From the NCBI RefSeq assembly GCF_030814215.1, contig NZ_JAUSUT010000001.1:1302001-1366000 (forward strand): 64,000 bases of DNA, in the 5' to 3' direction. Under the pieces are notes generated by a model, which ran no database searches, was not told where the DNA came from, and was given only the letters and a program-made list of their open reading frames with translations. Shown one piece after another: positions 1 through 8,278 of this stretch. The stretch comes from Amycolatopsis thermophila. Lineage in GTDB: Bacteria; Actinomycetota; Actinomycetes; Mycobacteriales; Pseudonocardiaceae. Position numbers and translations under genes: made by a program. The stretch's first letter is position 1. Every line of letters starts with the position of its first letter.

Positions 1-162
1 TCGGAGGACGGCCTGCTCGACGGGTGGCTGGTCGCCGAGGGCGAGACCGTGCACGTGCCGGGCGTCGCGGTGCGCGCGGTTCCGCTGCTGATGTCCGATG
101 TGGACGCGACAGCGGCGATGGCGCGGGCCGCGCTGGAACTCGCGGGAGCCGAAGTTGAGTGA
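1..162 (+). CDS. fbiA: 2-phospho-L-lactate transferase FbiA, C-terminal end (truncated by window)
   Basis: The first 53 codons are open from base 1 and end at TGA 160-162. The tail has a conserved-looking [20 protein letters not shown] segment of the kind that closes FbiA/CofD proteins. FbiA transfers the phospholactyl/phosphoenolpyruvyl moiety to the deazaflavin Fo in coenzyme F420 synthesis, in the cytoplasm. The call rests mainly on context: fbiB begins inside its last codons, as in mycobacteria. Only the end is visible, so active-site residues cannot be judged. Confidence 0.85.
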   Translation, partial: SEDGLLDGWLVAEGETVHVPGVAVRAVPLLMSDVDATAAMARAALELAGAEVE

Positions 163-1486
163 CCATTCCGCCGCGCGCCTGGAGGTCCTGCCGGTCGAGG
201 GCCTGCCGGAGTTCCGGCCGGGCGACGACCTGACCGGCGCGATCGCCGCGGCCGCGCCCTGGCTGCGCTCCGGTGACGTCCTCGTGGTCACGAGCAAGGT
301 CGTGTCGAAGATCGAGGGACGGCTGGTGCGCGTGCCCAGCGACCCGGAGGCCCGCGACGCGGCCCGGCGCGAGCTGGTCGAGCAGGAGTCGGTGCGCGTG
401 CTGGCCCGGTTCAACCGGACCCTGATCACGCAGAACCGGATCGGGATCGTGCAGGCTGCGTCCGGTGTGGACGCGTCCAATGTGGCCGGTGATGAGATCG
501 CCCTGCTGCCCGCCGACCCGGACGCCTCCGCGCTGGCGCTGCGCAACGGACTGCGGGAGCGGCTGGGCGTCGAGGTCGCGGTCGTCATCACCGACACGAT
601 GGGCCGGGCGTGGCGGGTCGGGCAGACCGACCAGGCGATCGGCGCCAGCGGGATCCGGGTGCTGCACTCCTACGAGGGCGAGGTCGACCCCCAGGGCAAC
701 GAGCTGCAGGTCACCGAGATCGCGGTGGCCGACGAGATCGCCGCGGCCGCGGATCTGGTGAAGGGCAAGCTGACGGCGACACCGGTCGCCGTGGTGCGCG
801 GGCTGGAGCCGGTCGACGACGGGTCGACGGCGCGCAAGCTGGTACGGCCGTCCGAAGAGGACATGTTCTCGCTCGGCACCCGGGAGGCGATCGCGCGGGG
901 CCGCCGGGAGGCGGTGCTGGTGCGCCGGTCGGTGCGGTCGTTCACGGACGAGCCGGTCGATCCCGAGGCGGTGCGCCGCGCGATCGGCGCCGGGCTGACC
1001 GCGCCCGCCCCCCACCACACGCGGCCGGTGCGGTTCGTGTGGCTGCGCGACCGCGGGTTGCGGACGAAGCTGCTCGAGGCGATGCGCGAGGCGTGGCGGG
1101 CCGACCTGTCCGGCGACGCGTTCACCGAGGAGCAGATCGCCCGGCGCGTGGCGCGCGGGGACATCCTGTTCGACGCGCCGGAGGTCGTGATCCCGTTCCT
1201 GGTGCCCGAGGGCATGCACACCTACCCGGACGAGCGGCGCAACGCCTGCGAGCGGACGATGTTCACGGTCGCCGGTGGCGCCGCGGTGCAGGGTCTGCTG
1301 GTCGCGCTCGCGGCGGAGGACCTGGGGTCGTGCTGGATCGGGTCGACGATCTTCGCCGCGGACGTGGTGCGCGAGGTGCTGGGGCTGGAGCCGTCGTGGC
1401 AGCCGCTGGGTGCGGTCGCGATCGGGCACCCGGTTTCGGCCGCCCCGCCGCGCGAGCCGGTGAGCGACGGGCTGGTCGAGCTGTGA
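155..1486 (+). CDS. fbiB: Bifunctional coenzyme F420:L-glutamate ligase FbiB
   Basis: A 443-residue protein that adds the gamma-linked glutamate tail to F420-0. The N-terminal CofE-like half (about residues 1-245) has the [11 protein letters not shown] opening, [14 protein letters not shown] and [16 protein letters not shown] segments. The C-terminal half (from about residue 255, [13 protein letters not shown]) is a nitroreductase/FMN-fold domain; in mycobacterial FbiB that domain helps extend the tail and acts on dehydro-F420-0. The start is taken as TTG at 155 because it aligns with the usual FbiB N-terminus, has GGAG at 144-147, and overlaps the fbiA stop, suggesting translational coupling. 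An upstream in-frame ATG at 98 would add 19 unrelated residues within fbiA. Two other predicted F420 enzymes lie in this window (23.9 and 49.8 kb). Confidence 0.95.
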   Translation: MSDHSAARLEVLPVEGLPEFRPGDDLTGAIAAAAPWLRSGDVLVVTSKVVSKIEGRLVRVPSDPEARDAARRELVEQESVRVLARFNRTLITQNRIGIVQAASGVDASNVAGDEIALLPADPDASALALRNGLRERLGVEVAVVITDTMGRAWRVGQTDQAIGASGIRVLHSYEGEVDPQGNELQVTEIAVADEIAAAADLVKGKLTATPVAVVRGLEPVDDGSTARKLVRPSEEDMFSLGTREAIARGRREAVLVRRSVRSFTDEPVDPEAVRRAIGAGLTAPAPHHTRPVRFVWLRDRGLRTKLLEAMREAWRADLSGDAFTEEQIARRVARGDILFDAPEVVIPFLVPEGMHTYPDERRNACERTMFTVAGGAAVQGLLVALAAEDLGSCWIGSTIFAADVVREVLGLEPSWQPLGAVAIGHPVSAAPPREPVSDGLVEL

Positions 1487-2013
1487 GCCTGCACGCGGAT
1501 GCCGTGGCGACGCTGGAGAAGTGGCAGCCGGGGACGTCCGGTCAGGAGGCGCTGCGGCACGCGTTCCTGGGTTTCCTCGCCGCGCGGGACGACGCCTGTC
1601 AGCGGTCGTGCGCGGCCGGGCACCTCACGGCGTCGGCCGTGGTGCTGGACGCTTCGCGGTCGCGGGTGTTGCTGACGTTGCACCCGCGGGTGGGGCGGTG
1701 GTTGCAGCTGGGCGGACATTGCGAGGCTTCCGACGTGTCGCTGGCCGCGGCGGCCCTGCGGGAGGCGTCGGAGGAGTCCGGGATGAGCGGGCTGAGGATC
1801 TCGCCGGAGCCGGTGCACCTGGACGTGCACCCGATCACGTGCTCGCTGGGCGTGCCGACGCGGCACTTCGACGTGCGGTTCGTGGTGGTGGCGCCGGACG
1901 GTGCGTCGCCGGTGCGCAGCGACGAGTCGGACGACCTGCGGTGGTGGCCGCTGACCGCGCTGCCGCCCGGGTCGGAGGAGCTGACCGAGTTGATCGCGGC
2001 GGCGTGCGAATGA
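1483..2013 (+). CDS. NUDIX hydrolase
   Basis: A 176-residue NUDIX-fold protein with a [20 protein letters not shown] box followed by EESG, near residues 70-95. This is a variant of the canonical GX5EX7REUXEEXGU box, with the first Glu shifted; the REASEESG metal-binding core is intact. Such proteins hydrolyse nucleoside diphosphates linked to another moiety; the substrate cannot be inferred. The GTG start at 1483 overlaps the fbiB stop by four bases (GTGA), and the gene ends in an ATGA overlap with the next gene, so it sits in a tight fbiA-fbiB-nudix-gntR transcription unit. Confidence 0.85.
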   Translation: MSLHADAVATLEKWQPGTSGQEALRHAFLGFLAARDDACQRSCAAGHLTASAVVLDASRSRVLLTLHPRVGRWLQLGGHCEASDVSLAAAALREASEESGMSGLRISPEPVHLDVHPITCSLGVPTRHFDVRFVVVAPDGASPVRSDESDDLRWWPLTALPPGSEELTELIAAACE

Positions 2014-2375
2014 TCGTCTCGGTGGATCCGTCGTCGGGGGTGCCGCCGTTCGAGCAGGTGCGGTCGGGGCTGGCGCGGCAGATCAACGCCGGCACGCTGG
2101 CGGTGGGCACGAAGCTGCCGACGGTGCGCGGGCTGGCGGAGGAACTGGGCATCGCGCCGAACACGATCGCGCGCGCCTACCGCGAACTGGAGGAGGCTGG
2201 CCTGATCGAAACGCGCGGCCGGGCGGGTTCGTTCGTGGCCTCCTCCGGCGACGAGTCGCTGAGCCGGGCCCGTGAAGCGGCGGAGACGTACGCGGCGGTG
2301 ACGCGGGCGCTGGGCGTTTCCGCGGACGAGGCGCTGAAGATCGTGCGCGCGGCGCTGAACCACGCGGACCGCTGA
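2010..2375 (+). CDS. Small GntR-family (YtrA-type) transcriptional regulator
   Basis: A 121-residue regulator with a winged helix-turn-helix over residues 10-80: PFEQVRSGLARQINAG, then TKLPTVRGLAEELGIAPNTI and AYRELEEAGLIETRGRAGSF. No large effector domain follows, only a short helical tail, which is typical of the YtrA subfamily that often controls adjacent transporter genes. No ABC transporter lies beside it here. ATG at 2010 overlaps the NUDIX stop. It is the last gene of the fbi unit; a stem-loop follows. Confidence 0.85.
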   Translation: MIVSVDPSSGVPPFEQVRSGLARQINAGTLAVGTKLPTVRGLAEELGIAPNTIARAYRELEEAGLIETRGRAGSFVASSGDESLSRAREAAETYAAVTRALGVSADEALKIVRAALNHADR

Positions 2376-2397
2376 CCGAGCTCGCCCGTAGCCCACC

Positions 2398-2416
2398 GCG
2401 CCGGCTGGGCCGGCGC
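2398..2416. terminator. Stem-loop between convergent genes
   Basis: A perfect 8-bp stem (GCGCCGGC / GCCGGCGC) with a TGG loop sits between the converging gntR and DNA glycosylase genes. There is no T-run, as is common for GC-rich actinobacterial terminators. It would act on either strand. Confidence 0.5.
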
Positions 2417-2428
2417 CCGCGCCGGGCC

Positions 2429-3325
2429 TCACATCGCGCGGTAGTCGCGCGGCGAGAACCTCGGCCCGAACCTCGGGCGCGAGAAGCCGGCCGCCTCCAG
2501 GTACCGCACCGCGCGCTGCCGCTGCGGCGCGTAGGGCGCCAGCACCTCCGCCATGCCCTCGTCGTCCAGCGGCGTGCCCAGCAGCGCGTACCCGACCACC
2601 GCCGGGATGTGGAAGTCCCCGAAGCTGACCGCGTCCGGGTCGCCCCAGGCGCGCTGCGCGACCTCCGCCGCGGTCCACACCCCGATGCCCGGCACCTTCC
2701 GCAGCCAGGCGCGCCCCTCGGCGCCCCGAAGCGAAGCCGCCTTCTCCAGCCGGTGCGCGACCTGCGCCGAGAAGATCAGGGCCTTGCGCCGGCTGTGGTC
2801 CACGCCCGCGCGGTGCCACGTCCAGTCCGGTATGGACATGATCGCCTTCGGCGTGGGCGGCACCCGCATCCCCTCCGGCGCCGGGCCGGGCGCGGGCTCG
2901 CCGAACCACCGGCACAGCTCGCGCCACGACCGCCGCGCCTCGTAGCCGGTGACCTTCTGCTCCAGCACCGCCGGCACCAGCGCGTCCCACACCCGCCCGG
3001 TCGCGCCCAGGCGCAGCCCCGGCATGCGGCGCCGCACCTGGGCGACCTGGTCGTGGTGGGAGACGAACCCACTGTCGTCGTCCTCGGCGCCGACCAGCGC
3101 CGGCACGCCGTCGAGCAGCCGTTCCGCGCCCGGGCCCCACGCGGCGGCCTCGATCTCCCCGTCGGGGAACCGGCGCAGCGCCAGGGTTCCCGGTCCGTCC
3201 GCGGTGTTGCCGGTCAGCCACGTCGTGCCCGACTCGTCCGCGCGCAGGCACGGGTCGCCCTTGCCGCGCCGGTGCGGACGCAAGACCGCATCGAGGTCGA
3301 GGGGGAACGGCGGGCGGTACCGCAT
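2429..3325 (-). CDS. HhH-GPD family DNA-3-methyladenine glycosylase-like protein
   Basis: A 298-residue base-excision repair protein of the AlkA/HhH-GPD superfamily. The helix-hairpin-helix signature VPGIGVWTAAEVA is at about residues 211-223, followed by the Gly/Pro-rich loop and the likely catalytic Asp near residue 237 in SFGDFHIP. The N-terminal 130 residues are the AlkA-like beta domain. It is expected to remove alkylated purines. ATG at 3325 shares one base with the stop of the upstream guanylyltransferase gene (TGATG), implying co-translation with an unrelated sugar-nucleotide gene. Confidence 0.85.
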   Translation of the reverse strand: MRYRPPFPLDLDAVLRPHRRGKGDPCLRADESGTTWLTGNTADGPGTLALRRFPDGEIEAAAWGPGAERLLDGVPALVGAEDDDSGFVSHHDQVAQVRRRMPGLRLGATGRVWDALVPAVLEQKVTGYEARRSWRELCRWFGEPAPGPAPEGMRVPPTPKAIMSIPDWTWHRAGVDHSRRKALIFSAQVAHRLEKAASLRGAEGRAWLRKVPGIGVWTAAEVAQRAWGDPDAVSFGDFHIPAVVGYALLGTPLDDEGMAEVLAPYAPQRQRAVRYLEAAGFSRPRFGPRFSPRDYRAM

Positions 3326-4404
3326 CAGGCGTCGCTGGAAAACCGGATCGAACCGTCGGGCAGGGTCACGTCCGGCCACACCCGCGCACCGTCGAGCAGC
3401 TCGCACCCGGCGCCGACGACCGCGCCGTCACCGAGGACGACGCCCCTGAGCACCGCGCCCTTGCCGACGCGCGCGCCCACACCCAGCACGGAGTTCTCCA
3501 CAACGGCATTCTCCGCCACGGTTACCCGGTCGAACAGCACCGACCCCGAAATCCGCGCGCCGGAGGCGACGTGCGACCCGGCGCCGACGGTCGATCCGCC
3601 CGTGACGACCGCGTCCGCGGCGACGTCCGCGCCCTCCAGCACCAGGGCCTCCCCGGGCGCGCCCGGCAGCGCCGAGGTGGGGGCGTGCCCGCGCACCAGG
3701 TCCGCGCTGCCGCGCACGAACGCCTCCGGGGTGCCGACGTCGAGCCAGTAGGAGGCGTCGACGAACCCGTGCAGGTGCGCGCCGCCCTCCAGCAGGCCGG
3801 GGAACGTCTCGCGTTCCACCGACACGCGACGGCCGGCCGGGATGGACTCCAGCACCGGGCGGCGGAAGACGTAGCAGCCGGCGTTGATCTGGTCGGTCGG
3901 CGGGTCGGGGGTCTTCTCCAGGAACGCGGTGACGCGGCCGTCGGCGTCGGTCGGCACCGAGCCGAAGCGGCTCGGGTCCTCGACGCGCTGCAGGTGCAGG
4001 GTGACGTCCGCGTTCGTGTCCAGATGGGTCTGGACCAGTGCCCGCAGGTCGGCGCCGGAGAGGATGTCGCCGTTGAAGATGACGGCGTGGTCGGCGCGCA
4101 GGTGGCCGGCCACGTTGCGGATGGCGCCGCCGGTGTCCAGCGGCTCGTCCTCGACGACGTACTCGAGTTCCAGCCCCAGCGACGCGCCGTCACCGAAGTG
4201 TTCCTCGAACACCTCGGCGCGATAGGACGTGCCGAGCACCACGTGCCGGATCCCCGCCGCGCGGATGCGGGACAGCAGGTGGGTCAGGAACGGCACGCCC
4301 GCGGTGGGCAGCATCGGTTTCGGGGCGGACAGGGTCAACGGCCGCAGGCGGGTTCCCTTGCCGCCCACGAGCACAACGGCATCGACATCAAGTTCCGATG
4401 TCAC
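3325..4404 (-). CDS. manB: Mannose-1-phosphate guanylyltransferase (GDP-mannose synthesis)
   Basis: A 359-residue nucleotidyltransferase making GDP-mannose from mannose-1-P and GTP. The N-terminal Rossmann-like domain has VVLVGGKGTRLRPLTL, KPMLPTAGVPFL and the VIFNGDIL metal-binding motif. The C-terminal third (from about residue 245) is a left-handed beta-helix with hexapeptide-type repeats such as GARVGKGAVLRGVVLGDGAV. The length equals that of mycobacterial Rv3264c, called manB there. Start GTG 4404 has AAGGA about 7 bases upstream; a longer reading to 4458 lacks a ribosome site. The neighbouring wbbL is on the same strand, and GDP-mannose would feed the GT87 mannosyltransferases at 26.7-29.2 kb. 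Confidence 0.92.
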   Translation of the reverse strand: MTSELDVDAVVLVGGKGTRLRPLTLSAPKPMLPTAGVPFLTHLLSRIRAAGIRHVVLGTSYRAEVFEEHFGDGASLGLELEYVVEDEPLDTGGAIRNVAGHLRADHAVIFNGDILSGADLRALVQTHLDTNADVTLHLQRVEDPSRFGSVPTDADGRVTAFLEKTPDPPTDQINAGCYVFRRPVLESIPAGRRVSVERETFPGLLEGGAHLHGFVDASYWLDVGTPEAFVRGSADLVRGHAPTSALPGAPGEALVLEGADVAADAVVTGGSTVGAGSHVASGARISGSVLFDRVTVAENAVVENSVLGVGARVGKGAVLRGVVLGDGAVVGAGCELLDGARVWPDVTLPDGSIRFSSDA

Positions 4405-4547
4405 GTCAAGATCCTTCCCGTTATCACGCACCGGCGGGCGACAAACCGCGGGAAACAATGACGGCGACGGCCCGGAGGCCCTACCCTAGACAGCACACGG
4501 AGGGCCCCGTCCGGAGAGGGCCCACGTCGAGTCGGGAGGCCGAGGGG

Positions 4548-4892
4548 ATGGACCCCCGCGATCGAGCGGACGCTCTGCTGGCCAGGGCACAGTCCCGGGG
4601 CGCGTTCGTGGTGACACCGGACGCCGCGGTTTCGCCGATGGACGCTTCGAGCACGCAGCAGATCCCCAGATCGGTCGTCGACCGGATCGACGAGCAGGAC
4701 CCGGACACGACAGCCGTCGTGCCGTCGTCGGTGATCGAATCCGTGCAGGGCAGCATCGCCGCCGAAGCCAAGCCGGACACGCGGGTCGGGATGGCGCCGG
4801 TGCAGCCGGAGGAAGAGGTCGACGGCCTGGTCCCGACCACCAAGACGCAGACCGGGACGTCCGACTTCGCGCGGCGGCTGGAAGGGCTGTAG
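4548..4892 (+). CDS. Conserved actinobacterial hypothetical protein
   Basis: A 114-residue acidic, probably cytoplasmic protein with no signal peptide or membrane segment. It starts MDPRDRADALLARAQSRGAF and continues with FVVTPDAAVSPMDAS. ATG 4548 follows GGAGGCCGAGGGG, a strong ribosome site; in-frame codons upstream to 4398 lack one. It is transcribed away from the guanylyltransferase gene and converges on wbbL with six bases between stops. A TACCCT hexamer at 4482-4487 is a weak -10 candidate. I recognise the N-terminal pattern as common in Pseudonocardiales but know of no function. Confidence 0.75.
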   Translation: MDPRDRADALLARAQSRGAFVVTPDAAVSPMDASSTQQIPRSVVDRIDEQDPDTTAVVPSSVIESVQGSIAAEAKPDTRVGMAPVQPEEEVDGLVPTTKTQTGTSDFARRLEGL

Positions 4893-4898
4893 CCCCGG

Positions 4899-5771
4899 CT
4901 ACTTGCCCCGCGTTTCGAACGTCAGCCTCAGCCGGAGGCCGAGCTTGACCGCGGCCAGCACCGGTTTCCACAGCAGGCCGCGGTGGCGGTCGGCGAGGTA
5001 GCGGTAAGCGCTCTCGTGGTGCGCGGCCAGCATCTTCTTGGGCGCGCGGGACGTGGCCTTGCCGCCGATGTGCGTGACCGCCGCCGAGGGCACGTAGACG
5101 TTGAGCCAGCCGGCGCGGCCGATGCGGTCGCCGAGGTCGACGTCCTCGAAGTACATGAAGTAGCGGGTGTCGAAGCCGTCGACGGAGTCCCACGCCTCGC
5201 GGCGGATGAGCTGGCAGGAGCCGGACAGCCAGCCGGACGTGCGTTCGGCCGGGGCGGCGTGTTCCTGGCGGTAGGCGCGGGTCCACGGGTTGGCCGGCCA
5301 GACCTTGCCGAAGACGGCGTGGCCGATGCCGCGGCCGAGCGAGGGCAGCAGGCGGGCAGAGGGGTAGACGGTGCCGTCTGGGTCGCGGATCAGCGGCCCG
5401 AACGCGCCGCCGCGCGGCCAGCGCTGACCGGCCTCGACGAGGGTGTCGAGCGAGCCGGGTTCCCATTCGAGGTCCGGGTTGGCGATGACGATCCAGCCGT
5501 AGCGGTCGTCGAGGGTCGCCACGCCGCGGTTGGCGCCGCCGCCGTAGCCGAGGTTCTGGCCGATGCGCAGGACATGGGTGTTCTTCCGCTGCTCGGCCCG
5601 GTCGAGGGCGTCGTCGGTCGAGTCGTTGTCGGCGACGACGACGTGGATGTCGCGCGTGGTCGCCTTTTCGAGGCTGTCGAGGAAGCGATCGAGGTCCTCG
5701 CCGGGGAAGTACGTCACGACAACCACGGCGACCCCGTCGCCGTAACGGCTCGGCTCGGTCACGGGCGCCAT
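4899..5771 (-). CDS. wbbL: WbbL-type rhamnosyltransferase (GT2; dTDP-Rha to GlcNAc-PP-decaprenol)
   Basis: A 290-residue GT-A glycosyltransferase that adds L-rhamnose to decaprenyl-PP-GlcNAc, building the disaccharide linker between peptidoglycan and arabinogalactan at the inner face of the membrane. Evidence includes VVVVTYFPGEDLDRFLDSL, VVVADNDSTDDALD, a DxD-like VIANPDLEWEPGSLD, and the strongly WbbL-like ANPWTRAYRQE, GWLSGSCQLIRREAWDSVDG and RYFMYFEDVDLGDRIGRAGW segments. It matches mycobacterial Rv3265c in segment order. As in Mycobacterium it is beside the GDP-mannose synthase gene. Its dTDP-rhamnose would come from rmlB/rmlD at 13.4-15.3 kb, here separated from it by five glycosyltransferase genes. 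Confidence 0.93.
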   Translation of the reverse strand: MAPVTEPSRYGDGVAVVVVTYFPGEDLDRFLDSLEKATTRDIHVVVADNDSTDDALDRAEQRKNTHVLRIGQNLGYGGGANRGVATLDDRYGWIVIANPDLEWEPGSLDTLVEAGQRWPRGGAFGPLIRDPDGTVYPSARLLPSLGRGIGHAVFGKVWPANPWTRAYRQEHAAPAERTSGWLSGSCQLIRREAWDSVDGFDTRYFMYFEDVDLGDRIGRAGWLNVYVPSAAVTHIGGKATSRAPKKMLAAHHESAYRYLADRHRGLLWKPVLAAVKLGLRLRLTFETRGK

Positions 5772-5865
5772 TGTGCCCCGACTACCGAACGCGACGGGAC
5801 GGGCACCCCTCGATGGTCAACCGCGGCGGTCCGCTACCAGGCAATCACCCGGCTACGTCTCGGCG

Positions 5866-5871
5866 AGTATA
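5866..5871 (-). promoter_or_regulatory. Candidate -10 element upstream of wbbL
   Basis: The minus strand reads TATACT here, a near-consensus vegetative -10, about 95 bases upstream of the wbbL start. No convincing -35 is visible 16-18 bases further up. It lies in the 251-base gap between wbbL and the next glycosyltransferase, in which I see no gene. Confidence 0.3.
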
Positions 5872-6022
5872 TGACCGCGCGAACGCGGAAGACCGAGGAG
5901 CAGGACCGGCAACGCTGCCCCGGGGAAGCGGTCAGGGATCTGGTCGCCTGCCACGCTCAGCGGGTCGACGGGGGCATCGCGCCATCGACTACACCCCGCC
6001 CGGCCGAACGCCGTCCAACGAG

Positions 6023-7168
6023 CTACTGCTCCCGCTTGTGCAGGTGCCACGCCTTGGCGTACACCTCGCGGTGCTTCTCCGCGCTCGTGGCCCACGAGAA
6101 CTCCTTCGCGCGGCGCTGGGCGGCCGAGGCGAGCGAAGCGCGCCGTGCGGGGTCGTCCAGCAGCTCGCCGAGCGCCACGGCCACGTCGCCGGGCCCGACG
6201 CCGCAGTAGGCGACCGCGTCGCCGCCCACCTCGGGCAGCGACAGGCGCCGGGTGGTCAGCACGCACGCCCCGCACGCCATCGCCTCCAGGACCGGCAACC
6301 CGAAGCCCTCCCCGAGGCTCGGGTAGGCCACCAGCTCCGCCCCGCCCAGGAACCCGGCCAGCGTGTCGAACGGCAGGTACCCGGCCCGGATCACCCGCAG
6401 CCGCAACGGCGCCGCCGCCAGTGCCTTCTCCACCTGCGTGTCCCAGCCCGGCTGACCGGCCAGCACCAGCGCCGGCGGGTCTGGCCGGTGCTCCACCGCC
6501 TTCACGAAACCCCGGATCAACGCCGGCACGTTCTTCCGCGGCTCCAGCGCCCCCAGGAAGGCCACGTAAGGCGTCCGCTCGAGCCCGATCGCCGCGCGCG
6601 CCGCCCGCACTTCTTCCGGTGCCGGCGGGTGGAACCGCTCCACGTCGACCCCGTGCTCGATGATCTCCAGCCGCCGCGCCCGCGCCACGCGCGCCAACTC
6701 CGACGCGGTCGCCTTCGACGGCACCACGCACAGGGTGGCCCGGCGGAGCGCGGTGCGCGTCCAGCCGCGGAAGAACCGCGCCTTCACCGAGGAGTGCAGC
6801 ACCGCGTCGGTGAAGAAGGTCGCGTCGTGCAGCGTCACCACCGAGGCCGCCGGCCCGGCCAGCGGCATCGTGTAATGCGGCGAATGCACCACATCCACCC
6901 CGAGCCGCCGCGCCAGCGATGGCAGCGTGGTCTGCTCCCAGATCAACCGCGCGGTGCGCGTCGCGGTGGACTGGACCGCCGGGACGACCCGCGAGTGCGG
7001 TGCCAGCCGGTCGAAGAGCCGGAAGTCGCGCGGCTGGCACACGACGGTGATGGGCGCGCCGTCGTCGTCCAGCGCCGCCACCAGCGAGTCCACGTAACGA
7101 CCGACCCCGCCCCGGTCCGCGGGCACGGCGGTGGCATCGATCAGGACGCTGGGTTCGCCTCTTCCCAC
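6023..7168 (-). CDS. Glycosyltransferase family 4 (GT-B)
   Basis: A 381-residue retaining glycosyltransferase. The N-terminal acceptor domain contains IDATAVPADRGGVGRYVDSL and VVHSPHYTMPL; the C-terminal nucleotide-sugar domain contains FLGALEPRKNVPALIRGF, LVLAGQPGWD and the E-x7-E motif EGFGLPVLEAMACG near residue 300. The pattern resembles mannosyl/rhamnosyltransferases of surface polysaccharide clusters; donor and acceptor are unknown. GTG start at 7168. It is 42 bases downstream of another GT4 gene on the same strand and is probably co-transcribed with it. Confidence 0.88.
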   Translation of the reverse strand: MGRGEPSVLIDATAVPADRGGVGRYVDSLVAALDDDGAPITVVCQPRDFRLFDRLAPHSRVVPAVQSTATRTARLIWEQTTLPSLARRLGVDVVHSPHYTMPLAGPAASVVTLHDATFFTDAVLHSSVKARFFRGWTRTALRRATLCVVPSKATASELARVARARRLEIIEHGVDVERFHPPAPEEVRAARAAIGLERTPYVAFLGALEPRKNVPALIRGFVKAVEHRPDPPALVLAGQPGWDTQVEKALAAAPLRLRVIRAGYLPFDTLAGFLGGAELVAYPSLGEGFGLPVLEAMACGACVLTTRRLSLPEVGGDAVAYCGVGPGDVAVALGELLDDPARRASLASAAQRRAKEFSWATSAEKHREVYAKAWHLHKREQ

Positions 7169-7210
7169 TCGTGCAGGGTACGGCTGATCGACACCACCGT
7201 GGTCGGGAAC

Positions 7211-8260
7211 TCACGAAGTGGCGGGTTCGTGAACGGCCCACACGGCTTCCGCCGCCCGCGCCCACGAGAACGACGCCGCACGCGCCCGTCCGCGACTCAC
7301 CAGGTCAGCGGCCCGTTCCGGGTCGGACAGCACACCGTTCAAGGCCGCCGCCAGCGCCGCGGCGTCCCCGCGCGGCACCCGCACCCCCGCTCCCCCGGCG
7401 ACCTCGACCAGCGCTGGAGCGTCCGAGTGCACCACCGGTACCCCCGCCGCCATCGCCTCCAGCAGCGGTAGCCCGAACCCCTCCGCGAGGCTCGGCACCG
7501 CGAGCACGGACGCCCGCCGCAGGACCGCCGCGAGCGCATCGTCGTCCAACCGCCCGAGCACCCGCACGTCCGCGCGGTCGCCGGCCATCGCGACGGGGTC
7601 CAGACCACCCCAGCCGGGCTGCCCGGCCAGCACCAGCGGAACGCCGACCCGCGCCATCGCCGAGATCAGCACGTCGATGCCCTTGCGCGGCTCGAGCGTC
7701 CCGACCGCCAGGACGTACCGCGCCGGGACGTCCACTTCGGGCAGGTCGTCGCGCGTGAACACCGACGCGACCCCGTGCCCGGCCACCGTGACCGGCGCCC
7801 GCACCGGAACGCGCTTCGCCAGGTCGTCCGCGACGGCCCGCGTCGGCACCACCAGCCCCGTCGCACGCCGGGCGGCCCGCGCGATCACCGCCCGGTGCCA
7901 GCGCACCCCGCGCGGCGTCAGCGTTTCCGGATGCGTCCACGGCACCGTGTCGTGGACGGTCACCGACAGCGTGCGCCCCTTCGGCACGCGCGCCGGGGCC
8001 AGCGGCGTCGGCGCGTGCACCGCGTCCCCACCCGGCCAGTACGGCACGCCGGCCTGCCAGGCCGCGATCAGCGCCCGCGGCGGCAGCGGCAGCGTCCGCG
8101 CGCCCGGCAACCCCCGCTTGTGCCGCGCGGTGACGCTGGACACCGTCCACCCGGCCGGCGCGGTCTCGGCCAGCGCGCGCACCAACTCGGCGGTGTAGCG
8201 GCCCGTCCCGCCGGGGACGGGCGCGAGCAGTTGCTCGGCGATGACCACGAGTTCCGGCAC
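7211..8260 (-). CDS. Glycosyltransferase family 4 (GT-B)
   Basis: A 349-residue GT4 paralogue of the adjacent gene. It has LLAPVPGGTGRYTAELVRAL at the N-terminus, VHDTVPWTHPETL, VGTLEPRKGIDVLISAMARV, VLAGQPGWGGL and the E-x7-E motif EGFGLPLLEAMAAG. GTG at 8260 was chosen because GGGAAG lies about 11 bases upstream and the first conserved strand begins at once; the reading frame stays open far beyond, across the opposite-strand genes, but that extension is antisense. Its start codon faces that of the divergent GT2 gene only 18 bases away. Probably acts at the cytoplasmic membrane on a lipid-linked glycan. Confidence 0.88.
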   Translation of the reverse strand: MPELVVIAEQLLAPVPGGTGRYTAELVRALAETAPAGWTVSSVTARHKRGLPGARTLPLPPRALIAAWQAGVPYWPGGDAVHAPTPLAPARVPKGRTLSVTVHDTVPWTHPETLTPRGVRWHRAVIARAARRATGLVVPTRAVADDLAKRVPVRAPVTVAGHGVASVFTRDDLPEVDVPARYVLAVGTLEPRKGIDVLISAMARVGVPLVLAGQPGWGGLDPVAMAGDRADVRVLGRLDDDALAAVLRRASVLAVPSLAEGFGLPLLEAMAAGVPVVHSDAPALVEVAGGAGVRVPRGDAAALAAALNGVLSDPERAADLVSRGRARAASFSWARAAEAVWAVHEPATS

Positions 8261-8278
8261 GACCCGTATTCTTCCCGC
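8261..8278. promoter_or_regulatory. 18-bp divergent start region with TATTCT element
   Basis: Two glycosyltransferase genes begin back-to-back here with GTG codons at 8260 (minus) and 8279 (plus). On the plus strand TATTCT lies about six bases before GTG 8279, a -10 placed for a leaderless transcript. On the minus strand the same bases provide GGGAAG as a ribosome site. Promoter or translation signals of each gene must overlap the other gene. Confidence 0.4.
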
